Source of the DNA: Nectonema munidae
Taxonomy: Eukaryota > Nematomorpha > Nectonematoida > Nectonematidae
Assembly (NCBI GenBank): GCA_030549495.1
Contig: JAUIRK010000475.1
Coordinates: 124,001-188,000 of the forward strand
Direction of reading: 5' to 3'
Length of the DNA stretch: 64,000 nt
In this document: one piece after another, positions 11,847 to 24,300 of the stretch
How positions within the stretch are numbered: the stretch's first letter is position 1
How the letters are laid out: every line of letters starts with the position of its first letter
The notes under the pieces: generated by a model
The model's input: only the letters and a program-made list of their open reading frames with translations
Databases searched by the model: none
What the model was told of the DNA's origin: nothing
Program-made: the position numbers and the translations under genes

Positions 11847-11983
11847 TTAACGCGTTAACGCCCAGAGTCTCTATAGTCGACTTTACAAAAATAAAATCGT
11901 TTGCGTTTATCAAAGCTCTTTAAATACAAATCTTCTGCTTTACATTAGATATCGTCTTATTATTCTGGTTGTTAACGTGTTAA
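11847..11983. mobile_element. TTAA-type MITE, copy d
   Basis: TTAA flanks. The left end is CGCGTTAACGCCCAG and the right end, read inward, is CACGTTAACAACCAG. The core holds 'TCTTCTGCTTTACATTAGAT' and then 'ATCGTCTTATTATTCTGG'. Both ends have left the CCC consensus together. Confidence 0.75.
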
Positions 11984-14900
11984 ATAGGAACTAACAAACT
12001 AAATAAGTATATACTTTTAAAACGTTTTATTCTTTAATCTATTTCAGTTCTATACGTACCTTAGGTCTTTGTCAATTGTTAAAATGATGAGTGCCAATAA
12101 CTTTTGTTACTCTGTCATTCGCCGTTTACTCGTTACTAGGGTGTGCAGCCCGATTCATTTTTTTATTCCTGCGGAACGGAGTCTGCGAAACAAAATATAT
12201 TTACCACGGGGTATCCCTATGTATGTATATATAAAAATAAGTATGCTTTTATCAGTTAAAATTTAATGGAATTGTCAATAAAACATATTTTAAAAAATAT
12301 TTTATAAATAATAAATCTAAAAGAGTTTTATCATCAAGTCTATTTCTTATTTTTGATTTGAAAAAACACATTGAAGAAAAAATTTTCTCAAATAGATGTT
12401 TTTATCTTTAACATTATATAATTTGTGACTTTCAGTATTTTCTTTATGTTGTATTTTATAACAAAAAATAGATTTAAATAAATTTATATACTTATAAAAA
12501 GAATTCATAAATTATATATACCCTGGGGTTTTTACTATTTTGCCTCCGGGTATGGGATGACATTTTCTCAGATCTACCAAAGCGTAACGGGATAGGAGTC
12601 CCCGAGTGGACTCTTACTCTTCCACTTAATTCAATTCTAAACTCGAAACCTCGGATTAATGGAAAAAAGCGTATGTATAAAATTGTTTCCATATTTTGGT
12701 AGAATTCAGCGCTGAGAGCTCCAAATGTGCCAATGGAAGCCTTGTGTCTGTTTTTGTGTGAGTAAATACATTTATTCAACATACAAAAAATATAATTTGG
12801 GAGAGGAGGGAATTTCATTATTGAATAAAAAAAGATAAAAATCAAGTGTTTAATGAAGAAATTTTAGTTTTTAATTTGTTAACAATTTCAGGTTCGAAAA
12901 GTAATCGAGTGCTCTTCTTTTTGAATTAATTTTCATATAACGTATAGGAGACGAATTTTATTTCTTTGGTCATTGGTGGACCATTTTGGCGAAAAGGATT
13001 TAAGAAATGTTATCAATTGTTGAAATGCTTATTTTAACCATAATTTAACTACGCAAACTTCTTTGAGTGCAATGATTCTTAGCAGTATGTTTTATCGAAA
13101 ATTGAAATAAAACAACAACTTTCATTTGTAAGTTTGGATATTTTAATTCTTAGCAGGAGTTTGAGTATCAAGAGAGATAAATAGGATGATTGGTGTTGGG
13201 CAGATCCAAAATCTAGAAAGACTGAATTAGGAAACAGCACTTTATATAATATCTTTTTTAATTTGACATTAAAAAAACTAATGGATTTGGGCCAGTTTGT
13301 AAAGTTAAGTTTGAAATCTTTTATCAAAAATCAATATCTTTAATTTCCCATTAAATTCTATTTGAAAATATTCAAAGAAATATGATCCTCAAATAAGTAA
13401 CCAATAACCAACCAACTAGCTAAGATGTATTTTTGAAAGAGGGATTATATATACTATACGAAATCATTTTACCTATGTCATAAATTTGTGATTTTCCAAA
13501 TTATGATTCCGCCAACTGTACATCGCAACAGGGAATCGGCAAATTGGAAAACAACTAACGTCTACCGATTTATAGATGTAAAGAAGTTTCTGACATTCTG
13601 CGTTTCTATAGGGAGATAGAGAAACGAGAAACAAGGATTAGATGTTGTTTTTCAAGAGAGTAGTGATGACTATTTTCAAAAGCTGATAATACACCGTCAC
13701 ATTAAGGTTACACTGCTTTGTTTTTTTGCCTCAGCCTTCAAAGAGTTTTCTCCTCGTTCAAGTATTGCAGTCCTTAATCTTCCAATATATATATTGTACT
13801 GTTTTAAATAGTCTAAGTTTTAAATTTATAAATGGTCTTTTTAAGTTTGAAATTGTCTATTTTAAGTTTTTTTCAAATGGATGATAATATGATTAAATAT
13901 ATTTTTGCATTAAGTTCCTCCTTTTTCAAGTTCAATTTTTTATATTAGAATTAACGTAAAAAATACGAACTTAGCCCATTTAATCCCAGAAAAAGCAAAC
14001 ACATACCTTAGATTTTTAAAAAGTTTATCATTTTTATCAAATTATTGGGTATATCGCATTAATGAATATATTTCATACATTCATCAAATAGACTAAACTT
14101 AGTGTGTTCACAAACAGATTAAGCCTTAACGCGAAAAAGGATGAAAAAAGGAATTAAACATATAGAATTAACTGACTAAATTAACAACTATATCTACATA
14201 ATAAACTAACAAATGAAAAATACTAAGTCATAATTTAATTTCTCTTTATAACAACTATCTAATTTATTAATTGATTTTTTCATAATTTTAATGATAAATA
14301 AATAATTGGATTTCATATTTCATTTTGTTTGTTACATTATTTTTGAAAAGAGTAAAACTAGGATTTTATTGTTCACATGGGGCTATTGGGAACATATTTT
14401 TCTTCAAAACGTCCGTTTATTTTTCCCAATATATATTTTTTCAATTTCTTTTTTCATTGCCTTGGGTAGTGGGGGGAGGGCAAAATGGACTGCCAATGTA
14501 TCTATTTTGTTACTATTTAATTAAATAATCTGGGAAGTTATCTAACTAACTGATTAACCTGGTACCAATACGAGCTGATTGAATTAAATTTGAGACGAAT
14601 TTATTTAATTTTTATAGGGTTAGTTAAACTTGCAAACTGCTTTAATAATTGTAAATACTATTTTTAGAATTTCTTATACTAAAAGCCAATAATTTTTAGA
14701 TAAGCGTAAAGAATAGTAGAGTAGCCCTTCTAAGATATCACTGACATCTCTATAATACTCTTTAAAGTGTCGTATTTCAAGAAAAGCCTTTATGGAGCAA
14801 TTTTTAAAGTTCCGCCTGAAACCTGTGACGTGAAACAACAGTTGTCTTATGATTAAACTATTCTAAAAAAATATTTCAGCTCATTTCAAATATTTGGTGT

Positions 14901-16170
14901 TTAAAAATGCTTTGTTTTCTAAAAATCAGAGAAATCTGTAACTCCAATTTGAAGTCTCATTGCTTACAATAAAAACTTTTCAATTGTCCAAAGTTCCATT
15001 TTCAGTTTTTCTGATTTTAGCAAGTTTTAATTTAATATTTGAAAAAAAAATTTATATTAATATTAGTTTTAATTAATATATGAAACATTAATTTGAATTT
15101 GGATTATATACTTTAACATTATGATTTTTTTGCTACCTAGATATAAAAGTCTTATTTCTTTAGGCATATAGATTTGAAATAAAGTGAGAAGAATGAAAAA
15201 AAGTAGAGACTGGGAGAAAATTTTTAATTATTAGATCAGATGAATTTAACTTTTTAGTTCACTATATGACAAATAGATTATGCAAAACTAAGTTCTTTGA
15301 AATATTTATTAACAATAAAGCGTAATTTCAAGGTGTATTTTAATTTCATAAGTGACATTTTGCAAAATGTTGTTTTAGAGAGAGGTAAAATTATTCAAGC
15401 ATCGTTTGTACTTGGTGCATAAATTCAATATCGTTTAACGGATTAAGTATAGACATTTAAAACCTATTCAATATTCATACAATTCAGAAGTGAGTAAAGA
15501 AGAACACATACACATTTTAATGTGTATTAAATGAAAAAAGAATGAAATAAGTCAGCAACATCTATATTTCTACCTGAGACAATCTCCTAGAACGAAGCTA
15601 GTTGTTCTACGGTTAATGATTGTTAACCGTATGTTAACGTTACCTGTATTTCATAGTCAAAATGTGCACAAGAAGAGAAAGATAATTATTGGAAGAAAAT
15701 ATAAAATTTCAACAACATAATTATGATTATTTGAACAATTTCTAGTGGAATTATGTGTGCGATTGCGTTCTTTCGACTTCTTAGAGATGGAAGTGCGTTA
15801 GAGTAAAGAAGTGATTTCCAAACTGAGAGGCGTGTCTCTTTGTGAGGCGCAAATTTTTAAGAAGTCAAGGGCAAATTATTTTGAAAATTTGTTTGATACA
15901 ATTTTCTATTGTTTATTTGTTCAAAACAAAATATGTATAAACCTATAAAATTTTTTCATTGGTAAATAGCCTATATTATTAAATGTTAAAATGAGAAGGA
16001 GAATATTCAAAATTATTATAAAATTTTTAACATTTTGTTAAGAATTTTTAACAAAAATAGTGTTGACAGTGCAACTAAAATGTGTTGGAAAGTCATTTTG
16101 ATAGTGGCATGAAATCCTTAAGGATTTAAGTGGATTCATGAAATTTCTGGTTTGACAATTTTACCGTAAC
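11984..16170. other. 4.2-kb AT-rich stretch without a recognised gene
   Basis: The only long frames are 12069-12266 (+) and 12492-12845 (-). The second has balanced composition and reads FEFRIELSGRVRVHSGTPIP, but I match it to no family and see no splice-site support. 'gtgatttccaaactgagagg' at 15812 looks like an orphan hAT terminus; I did not find its partner. Confidence 0.45.
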
Positions 16171-16344
16171 ATATATAAATATCAAAAAATGTTCTATGCT
16201 CACTTAATCAGTTTACCTTATTGTTTAAGCTTTCAGAAATAAGATCGATACATCATAGTAAAAGTTGCAATCGTTTCTTGTGAGCATTTTGGCAGATTCA
16301 AAACCTTTAAAACGTCAAAACCAACAACTTTCTTAGACCCAGAT
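16171..16344 (+). promoter_or_regulatory. Possible core promoter and 5' UTR of TENT5
   Basis: TATATAAAT at 16172-16180 is followed by the arthropod initiator-like TCAGT at 16208-16212. The spacing of about 36 nt is slightly long. No ATG occurs between 16210 and the chosen start at 16345. Alternatively 'gctttcag' at about 16230-16237 is a splice acceptor for a 5' UTR exon. The two readings cannot be told apart here. Confidence 0.3.
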
Positions 16345-17865
16345 ATGCAACTATTGTTAAGTAAAGAAGATGGAGAGAATGCAAACTGCCACGTTACTGA
16401 GTGTGAATCGGGCATCTCAAGTGAAGAACTGAATCACTCCCAGATTAGCCTGCTCACCAGCATCCTAGAAGAAGATATTGAGGTGAAGAACAAATCTTCT
16501 TCCTACTACAACAACAACACCTCGTCAACTCTCCCAAACAAAATCGTTTCTTTTCCCAGCTTGAAAACCAAGTTGAAGGCCTTCATCAAAAGCCTGCGTC
16601 ACGAGTTGGTTTGTGAGGGAATTCGTTTGGTCGACATTCGCATGAATGGAGGCGCAGCTTCGTACGTCATCTCGGATGGCAGTGAAAAGTTTTACAATGA
16701 CGTCGACCTGCTCTTCTTCACGGAGGAGAACAGCAAGGATGGGGGAGGAGGAATCAGCCAACACTTCGACGTGATCAAGTGTTGTGTATTTGCTGCAATA
16801 TATAAATTGATCTCTAAGCAGGACGATGAGGCACGGCAAAAATTATCTCCGCACAAAGATGCGACAACAATTAACAATCACAAGAAAAACAACAAGTCCG
16901 ACTTCTGCAGAGTCCTAAAAGACGCCTACATCCAAAAAATGGTCAAGATCACCAATAAAGATAATTCAGATGCTTGGAGTTTGTTCTCCTTCCAAAATGT
17001 GAATGGCAAAAACATTGAATTCAAATTTGTCATATCAATGCTGCGTCAATTTGAATTCAGTGTTGACTCCTTTCAAATCATCCTTGATCCCTTTCTCAAT
17101 TTTGATTCGTCTTCCTCACCAATCAATCAAAGTAAACATGATGCAAACATGATTTTCTGTAATCACGACTGTGATGATAACGGATGGGAGGAAGACGTTA
17201 ATGAAATTACACTGTACCCGCGTATGTTTTGCGAGAGCGCATATGGCGACTTTCATTCAGCATACCGCCACTTAAAAGAAAAGATCATATCCACTAAGAA
17301 CCCGGAGGCCATCCGTGGCGGAGGCTTGCTCAAGTACTGCGAACTTCTAGCCAAAGGCTACTCCACCCCCGATCCCACCAACACCAATCTCGAACGCTAC
17401 ATGTGTTCTCGTTTTTTCATCGACTTCAACACGTATGAAAAGCAGTGTAAACAAGTCATCTCCTACATCTGGAATCACTTCAAGTGTTCGCGCCAAAACC
17501 AACGGCACATTCTAGAATATCTCGCTTTCTTGAAGCGCGTTATAGCAAAGAGTGCTTTGTGCATCATGCACGATGAAAAGTACCTCATTTTATCCTTTCT
17601 AGACTTTTTATTTTTCCAAGTTCCTCCTGTGCACCAACATCACTTTCAACTCACTACGAATCTACACCTTCTTCATCACCCCCAACCTGGCATTATCTCA
17701 TTCACGGAATGCTCTACTTTTTTAGAAAAAGCTTCACCTTTTTACCCGCAACAAGCCTGCACCGCTGTCAACAAATCTCCTTCCTGCGTACAAGCGATAA
17801 ACCACGCCACCTGCAAACACTTTCCCGACAATAGGGCAGGCTATTTTTACTTTTTAAGCAGTTAG
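16345..17865 (+). CDS. TENT5: TENT5/FAM46 terminal nucleotidyltransferase (non-canonical poly(A) polymerase)
   Basis: The family adds A residues to the 3' ends of mRNAs, in vertebrates mainly secretory-protein mRNAs at the endoplasmic reticulum. The 506-residue protein has the family blocks in order. The nucleotidyltransferase loop is RMNGGAASYVI (about 99-109). The metal-binding pair sits in YNDVDLLFF, with D119 and D121. Then come LKDAYIQKMVK, LRQFEFSVDSFQIILD (233-248), IRGGGLLKYCELL (323-335) and ERYMCSRFFIDF (350-361), and a helical C-terminal domain follows. Both catalytic aspartates and the IRGGG loop are present, so it should be active. It is longer than the 390-440 residues usual in vertebrates. 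The extra length lies in loops at about 125-175 and 250-280 and in a divergent tail rich in H, P and C. The coding region is one exon. The start is the first ATG after the possible cap site, and the conserved region begins well downstream. AATAAA at 18083 may be the poly(A) signal. Family assignment is firm; the role in this animal is inferred. Confidence 0.96.
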   Translation: MQLLLSKEDGENANCHVTECESGISSEELNHSQISLLTSILEEDIEVKNKSSSYYNNNTSSTLPNKIVSFPSLKTKLKAFIKSLRHELVCEGIRLVDIRMNGGAASYVISDGSEKFYNDVDLLFFTEENSKDGGGGISQHFDVIKCCVFAAIYKLISKQDDEARQKLSPHKDATTINNHKKNNKSDFCRVLKDAYIQKMVKITNKDNSDAWSLFSFQNVNGKNIEFKFVISMLRQFEFSVDSFQIILDPFLNFDSSSSPINQSKHDANMIFCNHDCDDNGWEEDVNEITLYPRMFCESAYGDFHSAYRHLKEKIISTKNPEAIRGGGLLKYCELLAKGYSTPDPTNTNLERYMCSRFFIDFNTYEKQCKQVISYIWNHFKCSRQNQRHILEYLAFLKRVIAKSALCIMHDEKYLILSFLDFLFFQVPPVHQHHFQLTTNLHLLHHPQPGIISFTECSTFLEKASPFYPQQACTAVNKSPSCVQAINHATCKHFPDNRAGYFYFLSS

Positions 17866-18082
17866 TACACGAACAGATTATTTTTAAACCTTTTTTTTCT
17901 GTACCTATCATCTATCTCTCTCCAACATAGTTACGCAATATTGTGTTAATATCTTTTTACTCATGAACAAGATGAAAGTACTTAATTTCTTATATAAGCA
18001 CCCACTCACATAAACATCTCAGAAGCTGTTTCAAACTTTTGCATCTAGTCCACTTCTCCGTCCAATCAAGATCCATGATTTG

Positions 18083-18088
18083 AATAAA
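18083..18088 (+). terminator. Possible TENT5 polyadenylation signal
   Basis: AATAAA lies 218 nt after the TENT5 stop codon. It is the first clear hexamer on the plus strand after the gene, although such words are common in AT-rich DNA. Confidence 0.35.
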
Positions 18089-18089
18089 T

Positions 18090-19480
18090 AAGAAACATTT
18101 AACCAACAAAAAAGTACTTATTTTCATATATTGATAATTATTTAACTCTATTTTTCTAAGATTATTATAAAGAGTATATATCAAATCTTCTGTGACACAC
18201 TACTTTTGAAAAATAATGGATATCAATTTTTTGCAAAATGTTTATTTTGTTTTAGGATTATTGTCATCATCAAAGTTATTGGATTTATTATTATAATAAT
18301 ACATGAGAATTTATTTGTTCGTCCATTTCATATTAATTAATATTTACTATACTACAATACACCTCTTGACCTTTTGTTATTTTCTTTCTCTGCGCTATGA
18401 AAAATGTTATATGAAGAAAATTTAAGTTTGATTGTATTCAATTAAAAATGTTTGTGTAAGTTTTAGCAAAAAAAATAATTTTTTACCATAATAAAATTTA
18501 ATGAATTTGTTACATTCTTTATTTTTTTCTCATTTATTGCTTAAAATAGGTATTGCCAATTTTTTATTTGTATGCGTTTTGATATTCAGGAAAAAATAAG
18601 TTAAACCATATTTTCAAAATTAAAAAGTTTTAGTTTTTGTAAAAATATTTTAAAAATGACATTATCTAACACTAACCATTAAAAAACTATTCTTAACAGG
18701 GCTAGATTTGAGAATATGCTATGATTCTTTTTTTACGTTATTAAAAATTGTCTCTATCCCTTCACAAAAAGACCCTAATTTTTACCAAGTGGTCCTCCTA
18801 TTTTTATTATTTCAAATTAAAACTCGGAGCAATTGCAGAAAAATATCAAATTAAAAGCACAACATAATCTAGGTCTAGTTGAATGCATATTCAAAAATAC
18901 AATGACTTTCACCTCTACTCTAATATACTCTGGAAAGTCTAACTATACTGTAGTAATATGCGATTGAATAAATATTTAAAATCACAATAATCTTTACACC
19001 GTTGTCTGGGCTTTGTTGTTATATCAAATCATGCCCAAGGCAAATTTTATCCTAAATGGTAGTAATATGTAATCGATTATAGTGAATAAAATTATGAGAG
19101 TTTATTGGATGTCTACATCCTCTTGAGGGTTCGGAAGATAGTGACTAAAAATATGAAGGGTTGTGTCGCGTGTCCAAACTCTTGAGGTTTTGGAAGATAT
19201 CAAAACATATGACAGATGAGTTTGGAAACTCAATATATGAAATTAGTTAACATTTTCTAAACCATCCTATATATTTTTTTATAAATTAAAAAAGATTATT
19301 AAGTTTTATATAATGCATACATTACAAAATATTTATTTATATACTAAATATGTATTGACCACTTATATAGTCAAGAATATAAGAAATTACGATTGCAAAT
19401 CTGTAGCTAGAGGAAAAACTGACACTAAATTGGAATTGAGAACTTCAAAATTTGTTTAAAAAAGTTATATGAATCAATGC
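18090..19480. other. AT-rich stretch without a recognised gene
   Basis: Nothing is recognised except a short local duplication at about 19108-19200, where 'tcttgagggttcggaagata' is echoed by 'tcttgaggttttggaagata'. Confidence 0.45.
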
Positions 19481-20130
19481 AATAATTTTTTTGTTGCACA
19501 GTGGAATCAATGTTGAAATTAGTTAAAGTAAGAACTTGATTTACTTAACATATTAATGAATACATATTGAAAAGTAGATTCCATATTCAAAGTCAGTATA
19601 AAATTTGAAACATTTTGATGTGTTACGCGTCATGATTAGACTTAACTTGAGGGAAATTTCAAACTTTGGATCCTTGTATACTCTACATAAGAATAAAAAA
19701 AGGTAGATAAAACCAAAGTTTTATAGCCACAATGAAAAAGTTCTTATTTTAACCCATTTAAGATCAAGCAAAGCAGACGACTTTAGTAATTCCTATTTAA
19801 TTCCATTAAAAGTAGGAATTTGTCTGCCTTCCCTTTGGGAACATTGGTTGTAAATCTGTTAAAATTGTTGAAAATAATCAATAAATCCACGTTGAAATAA
19901 GTATTGAATAAGACGTAGAGGTACTAAATTTTTATATGAATATTTATCATAAAGTGGCTTTCATATTTAAATTCAGACTTAATTTTTAACCCTGGAATCA
20001 TTGTTACGCAAGCTGTAACTTATTTTCATAATGAAGTGGTTTTAGCGATGTGCCAATTGTACTTTGAATGTCAACAAAGATTTAGCGTGTTATAATAGTC
20101 AATTTGTAAGAATATTTATTCATTTATGTT
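19480..20130. repeat. Copy of a ~0.33-kb tandem repeat family, inverted relative to 46.9-47.6 kb
   Basis: 'tagattccatattcaaa' with 'cagtataaaatt' (19573-19610) and 'gtggttttagcgatgtgcca' (20037-20056) are reverse complements of words in 46950-47480. A second, diverged unit starts near 19900. A TTAA-type MITE (19749-19862) is inserted inside it. Confidence 0.65.
19749..19862. mobile_element. TTAA-type MITE, copy e, inserted in the 0.33-kb repeat
   Basis: TTAA flanks. The left end is CCCATTTAAGATCAAGC, and the right end 'attggttgtaaatctg' is diverged. It lacks one of the core TCGTCTGC words, and its central sequence differs from copies b and c. Confidence 0.7.
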
Positions 20131-20807
20131 CGTAACAATCTTAATGGACACGATGAAAGCACAGAAAGCAAGTAGAGATGACTGATGAGTCGCATAAAAA
20201 AAATAAACGCCAAATAATTTTAACAAAATAGTTTGTTTTTTAAAGAATACGCTAAGGTCACTCTTAGTAATTATTAGATTGGATTGGTAGAAAATTGAAG
20301 AAAAGACAAAAAAATTTTATATTAACCTTAACATCAAAGTAGTCAATTTAGACAATTTTTTATCACCTGAAGTTTAAAAATACTTTTGTCTTTTATTATA
20401 GTGTGGTATCTTATTTTAAAAACATTAATAAAATTACTTAAGTAACAAAAAAATATATTGAACAAAAAACTGATATCAAATAATTAAGGGATTTTTTCAA
20501 AATAAACTAAATATCAAGAAAACTTTCTTAAAGTTGGATAATGAGTTTAAAACAGTATAAATCAAGACTTTAAAGCAAAATGATATTTTAAACTATCCAA
20601 TATATGTTATGGCTACTTAGAAAACCTTCCTAACTAGTTTCATGTCAAAATAAAAGTGTTTTTTTCATTTGAAAAAAAATCAAAACATATTCTTTATTGG
20701 TACGTTTTTAACCCAAATTTGCATAGAAAGTATAGGACGATCATTAGATTTTGTCATATTATTTCAAAATTTTAATTTTTATAAAAAAAACCTATATATT
20801 CCTATTA

Positions 20808-22774
20808 CAGTCAGACCTCGTTAATCCGACATCGTTGGTACCTAAGTTTTTTCTGTCGGATTACGAAATGTCGGATTAATGAAGTTTGTTGTAGTGTAAC
20901 TTCAAATTTCTATAGAAACACTCAGCTCAAGCATAACTATTTATATTCTTGTCAAACAGAGTGTAAAAAGTATAAAAAAAATATTTAAAAAATATCTTTC
21001 AAGCTTTTCAAAAAAAATCTTTAATAGAAGTCGAACTTTCAATTGATTTTGGTTGTAAATCATAGTATAAAGCCATTAAATTCTGGTGATGACGAAAATG
21101 TAGTTTCGGGTTGCACTCAATGAAATTCAGAACAGTTGAAAGTGCTTTTCTAGCTTCAACTAAAGTAGTTGGAGGTTTATATTCATAATCTTCATCGTCT
21201 TTCAAATTTTTGTCACTTTCTACTTCAGAAGATGAAACCAAAGTGATGATTTGTTGCTCAGTTAACATTTCAGCTGTTTCAATGTTAGCATCAACATTTG
21301 CATAAGCGCTTGCTGACATACTTCCCAAACTCCGGTTCGAGAAGAATGAGTAATTCTTGAAACTCACATAAATCACTTGTTTTTAGCATCTCTCATGAGT
21401 CTGTCAAAGTCTTTAAGCCAAATCAAAAAATAATTGTGGTCATCCAGGCTGACTTATTTGAATAATAATCACAATAAACTTTGGGATCGAAATTTTTGCC
21501 AAAGCATCGTGGGCGAGCAAATTTTGCGATTACAAGCGGTTTAAGTTTGTGTGTGGCACTAGCGTTGGCATAAAGTGCCACTGTAAGACGTTCTTTTTTT
21601 GCGAGAGTAGTATTCGGCTCCAAACGAAAAAAGAAGCCAGTTTCATCCATGTTATAGATGTTTTCTGGATCATAATTTTGAAGACCATTCTGCATTTTTT
21701 CTCTAAATTGTTGAACTTCGTTCATGCTTCAACTGGAGCTTTCTCCATGTTAAATAAAAAATTTGATACCATGACGTTTTTTGAAACGGTCAAGCCATTA
21801 GAGTATTTGAACTCGTTTCCAACATTCAGATCTTTTCCAAATACACGAACCTTCGAAATGAGAATATCATCATTTATTGAGGCGCCACGAGCTGATACGT
21901 CCGTGAACCACATATACAAAGCACTTTCCATTGCTTGATGTTGCGAAGTACACTTGTTTCATTCGTATCCATATTCAACACTTTTCTTTTTTAGACAAAA
22001 TCACTTATTGTCGAACGGCCAATGATTGTTTGATAAATATTTGAAAAGCGTGAAGCTATCTCGTGTTGAGTGGATCTGCTTTGTACATGCATATCTCACG
22101 TTTTTGATTTACAGATAAGTCCACACGTGATCGTTTAGTAGAGTGGAAGATGCTACTGGAATTTTCTTAGGATTGATTAGACATTTAACTTTATCAGCGG
22201 AACGCCTCTGCACTTTCAAATAGATGTTCAAATTAAATACAAACTCGTTAAAAGGAAAAGAATATTTTAAAAGTTTTTTTCAATGAACTAGACGTAAGAA
22301 AGACTAAATATACCTAATTGATTATACATTTTTTATAATTCTTAATACAAACATCATGTAGCAATCACTTTCATTAGTTTGCACATGTGACTGATGATAA
22401 AAATCATAAATCAGTTATGTTACAATCTTGCATTCATCACGCTTTCTACACATAGATATGATGTGCTGTTGCTTCTTCTTTGCCCTACTTTTCGTCATCT
22501 TCTTTAGATAGAAAAGTGCAGTTTGCTCATTTGTTGTTATTTGTCATAATAATAAGTCTCCTCTATATTATATGATGTATTCAGCGGAAATATAAAATAA
22601 ATTGTGTCGGATTAACAAGATTTACAGAACAGAGTGAGAACATTTTGTTTGATGAGAACGGTGTCTGAGTCGGAGTATGAATGTCGGTATAACGGGGTTA
22701 AATTCATTATGGAAAATGGTCACCATAAAATGTGTGTCGGATAGCGAGGTTGTCGGATAAACGGGATCTGACTG
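20808..22774 (-). mobile_element. pogo/Tigger-type DNA transposon with TIRs and TA target site, broken
   Basis: The termini are CAGTCAGACCTCGTTAATCC and, read inward from the right, CAGTCAGATCCCGTTTATCC. They are flanked by TA, giving an element of 1967 bp. The transposase is encoded on the minus strand in pieces. The CENP-B/Tc5-type DNA-binding part is at 21931-21722 (ESALYMWFTDVSARGA, then ISKVRVFGKDLNV). The start of the DDE domain is at 21725-21423 (YNMDETGFFFRL, then LKPLVIAKFARPRCF). The tail at 21376-21008 is acidic and ends in SIKDFF. The frame changes twice and upstream frames are interrupted, so this copy should be inactive, but both ends are intact enough to be moved by an outside transposase. 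Confidence 0.9.
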
Positions 22775-24110
22775 TAGTAGAAATTTAAGATGTTACATTA
22801 CATTAAAAAAATTAATTAAATATTGAAATGGTGGCACGAAAAAAGTCGTTATCAAAAAAGTAAGCGAGTGTGTGAGTATATTATCTTCCAACTGATAAAA
22901 AATTTTGTGATCATAACTGTTATTTATTTATTTTTTTTCTAGGATTTTATATATTTTGTATCTAGCATTTATTTTAAAAATATGCAAATTTTCAATCATA
23001 AGAAATTTTAATTGGAAGTTGGTTTTCTCGAGTTCATCAAAAAAAAGCAAAACTATTATTTAAGTATATATAGTATGTCTGGCAAACGTGCTATACTTTG
23101 TATGTTGCATATACTTTCTACACATTTCGCAGTTTTCTTTTGTTGTATCCCATTGTCTTGCCGGACCACTGATATATAAAATATTGAAAAAAGTTTTAAA
23201 CCACTGCTTGCCAAATTTGATATTGGTTTTTTTTCAGACCGCCGAATAATACTTTCCACCGCGCTTATAAACATACTTCATAAATTAACAGATGGAGATG
23301 GAACAGCTGAAGTCTGAAAAACGAAAACTTGCTTTTTTTGAAGTGCCGCATCTCTTTAGCTATATGCTGACAAAGTAATGAAATAAAAGCTGAGTACAGA
23401 AATTCATTAAATAAAAGATAATCTTCATTCATTACAAAACAATGTTTATGTGTTTCAATACAAATTTAAATTCATTTCTTTGCATCAATTAATGAAAAAG
23501 TACTCTTTTAATTACAAAAGTCGGAAAAAGTAACTTATTAAAAGATTCAAAACTAAGGATTAAATTTCAAAAAAAACAAAATTTTTTATGAAAGTAGAAG
23601 TTTTAGTGATAAACATACGATAAAAATATTTTAAAATAATTTCATTGCTAAGTAAATGAAAGATGAATTTTTCTATTTGGAAATCAATAAAAAATGTTCT
23701 CAATGTATGTAATCAAACATTGGTGGTATTGTAATGCATATGGAATAAATAAATCATCAAATCAAAAAAAAAGGATTTTGAAGAAATTATTACCAAAATA
23801 TGTATGAAGATTTGGTTCGTTATGATTGGCATACTCTATCCATATGGCTCGTGGGATGTGACCAAATTTTGTAGTTTCACCTACATGATATGAAATTGAA
23901 AAAACTCCATTTCTTGCTCTGACTTAATTTTTTGACAATCCGCATTATATAATCCAAAATTGTATTCTTATGTTAGACGTTAGAAACGTTTTCAATTTAA
24001 CTTTTATAGACAATTGAAATAAATATAAAAAATAATTCGATATTTTATCTCAAGTGGACTTATAATCATAAAATGTATTGAAAGACCGATAGTAATAATA
24101 ATATTTCAAA
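22775..24110. other. AT-rich stretch without a recognised gene
   Basis: No supported feature. The 72-codon minus frame at 23056-23274 has no recognisable motif. Confidence 0.45.
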
Positions 24111-24119
24111 TAACAATGA

Positions 24120-24300
24120 GAAAATTATCAGCTTTATTTATTTATTTATTTTTTTTTTATTTATTTTATTTAGCAAGTTAACAATATAAAACATTAACAT
24201 TGCAAAGTACTTCAAGAGCTCAAAAAGCCGTATTAGAAGTACTTAGAGATATACAATAAATCAAACATAAATTTTGCAATGTAATATCTAATATATTAAT
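24120..24300 (-). mobile_element. Probable 3' end of a LINE with an A-rich (TAAA) tail
   Basis: Read on the minus strand, a GC-richer stretch ('ctaatacggctttttgagct') leads through 'gttaacttgctaaataaaat' into an (AAATA)n-type tail. This is the usual layout of a non-LTR 3' untranslated region and tail. No coding sequence is attached, so the family is not identified. Confidence 0.4.

Noticed and set aside
12492-12845. 117-residue minus-strand protein
   Set aside because: The middle looks coding-like but the ends are low-complexity; no family, splice site or neighbouring exon supports it.
16525-16839. Minus-strand frames over TENT5
   Set aside because: They are shadows of a clearly recognised plus-strand protein.
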